In this document: positions 5,758 to 6,415 of the stretch, one piece after another
Numbering within the stretch: position 1 is the stretch's first letter
Layout of the letters: every line of letters begins with the position of its first letter
Source of the DNA: Thermoflexibacter sp.
GTDB lineage: Bacteria > Bacteroidota > Bacteroidia > Cytophagales > Thermoflexibacteraceae
DNA: 6,415 bases
NCBI GenBank assembly: GCA_025455345.1
Contig: JALOMS010000412.1
Span: 1 to 6,415, forward strand
Direction of reading: 5' to 3'
Position numbers and translations under genes: made by a program
Notes under the pieces: generated by a model
The model's input: the letters and a program-made list of their open reading frames with translations, nothing else
The model's database searches: none
Told to the model about the DNA's origin: nothing

Positions 5758-6282
5758 TTACCTCCTAAAGGTAAACCATACTCTTTGATTAGAGGGGAAA
5801 GAAGTTTCTTTATAAAGTCTTAAACGATTTTCAGTAATTTCATCTATTTTCCAACGCTCCGCAGGCAATCCTAAAGCCTCGTAAGCACCTCTGGAAATAT
5901 AAATCACCGTATAATTAGAATCAAACTCCCAAATACCACCATACGGAAAGCTGGGTCCCCAACCTGTAACAAAATCAAAACGACTTAAAAATAAACCCCG
6001 TCCAATACTCAAATCCAAAGACGGGTCTATGACTTTGTACCTGAAATCTTCATAAAAAGTAAATTTTGCTTCTACAATTGCTTCATTGCGACTGGGCAGG
6101 TTGCTCAACGTATCCCAACGACGAGTAGCAGAGTTTTCCTGTAATACAAGTATCCTTTCCATTGTCCAAGTGCCAACTAATCTTGCTTTTAAGTCCTTGA
6201 CCAATGAGTCCTCCGCAGGCGTACAAGCGGTCATAATTACCATTAATAGAACAAAAATGAAATATATATTTCTGTTTGACAT
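5758..6282 (-). CDS. Lipocalin-like lipoprotein of unknown function
   Basis: This 174-residue exported lipoprotein has a signal peptide MSNRNIYFIFVLLMVIMTAC with Cys20 as the lipidated residue (lipobox M-T-A-C). The start at 6282 is chosen because it puts a normal 20-residue signal before the cysteine; an in-frame ATG at 6318 would add 12 residues of unsuitable leader. The mature protein begins with a short acidic linker (TPAEDS), then RLVGTWTMERI (~35-45), the 'L-x-G-x-W' opening seen in lipocalin-like Bacteroidota lipoproteins. Alternating beta-strands follow (AKFTFYEDFRYKV, GGIWEFDSNYTVIYI, ERWKIDEITENRLRLYKE), and WFTFRR closes the protein, which is consistent with a small beta-barrel. 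The ligand is unknown. It should sit in the outer membrane or face the periplasm; the acidic stretch after the cysteine is only weakly like a surface-export signal. The lipoprotein call is strong, the fold moderate. Confidence 0.82.
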   Translation of the reverse strand: MSNRNIYFIFVLLMVIMTACTPAEDSLVKDLKARLVGTWTMERILVLQENSATRRWDTLSNLPSRNEAIVEAKFTFYEDFRYKVIDPSLDLSIGRGLFLSRFDFVTGWGPSFPYGGIWEFDSNYTVIYISRGAYEALGLPAERWKIDEITENRLRLYKETSFPSNQRVWFTFRR

Positions 6283-6415
6283 AAACCATGCAACATTTTG
6301 AGAAGCTAAATTAAGCACAAAATTTTTACAAAATTGATGAAATTAAGTCTATTTTTCCTATTTACCTTTTGCAAAATCTGTAATTAATAGCTAATACCAG
6401 CTTTTTAACAAGAAT

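Noticed and set aside
5735..5760. AT-rich inverted repeat between the convergent pspC and lipoprotein genes
   Set aside because: The arms pair only through A-T bases with a two-base bulge; too weak in AT-rich DNA to call a terminator.
6283..6361. Possible promoter for the lipoprotein gene on the minus strand
   Set aside because: Only near-matches to TAnnTTTG (for example AAATTTTG) were found, with no -33 element at the right spacing.
6362..6415. Short open frame entering from the right edge on the minus strand (17 codons, then a stop)
   Set aside because: Could be the tail of another gene, but 17 codons (ILVKKLVLAINYRFCKR) carry no recognisable motif, so a chance frame is as likely.

Overview
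The window looks like chromosomal DNA of a member of the Bacteroidota, probably a Cytophagales-type gliding or marine/freshwater bacterium. Three observations support this. The DNA is AT-rich and starts lack clear Shine-Dalgarno sequences. Promoter-like sites match the Bacteroidota TTG-N19-21-TAnnTTTG pattern instead of a sigma-70 -10 box. The protein types also fit: a 7TM receptor fused to a SpoIIE/PP2C phosphatase, a short PspC protein, and a lipocalin-like lipoprotein. The assignment below phylum level is inference.

Layout. (i) 2-733 (+) is the C-terminal part of threonine synthase (ThrC), cut by the left edge. (ii) 806-4881 (-) is a compact three-gene unit that converges on thrC. In transcription order it holds an exported protein with one c-type heme motif, a YiiX/C92-type permuted NlpC/P60 cysteine hydrolase, and a 715-aa membrane receptor with a cytoplasmic SpoIIE-type serine/threonine phosphatase. 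The second and third genes overlap by 8 bases (ATGAGTAA), so they are probably translationally coupled. A Bacteroidota-type promoter sits just upstream of the first gene. (iii) 4882-5174 is a divergent, apparently non-coding spacer with a near-palindrome and a second promoter. (iv) 5175-5420 (+) is a small gene whose first ~26 codons look like the N-terminus of a small antitoxin-like family. The expected continuation (YVRVIIVSE) lies in the +1 frame, so the gene is probably frameshifted. No toxin gene follows. (v) 5517-5735 (+) is a 72-aa PspC-domain membrane protein with its own promoter. (vi) 5758-6282 (-) is a lipocalin-like lipoprotein that converges on pspC. (vii) 6283-6415 is spacer or the edge of another gene, with nothing firm in it.

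How the parts fit. ThrC is housekeeping threonine biosynthesis and unrelated to its neighbours. The three-gene minus-strand unit is the most interesting part: an extracytoplasmic heme protein, a cytoplasmic-looking cysteine hydrolase and a receptor-phosphatase appear to be expressed together. A shared envelope or redox signalling role is possible but is inference from linkage only. PspC and the lipoprotein are envelope proteins with no visible link to that unit.
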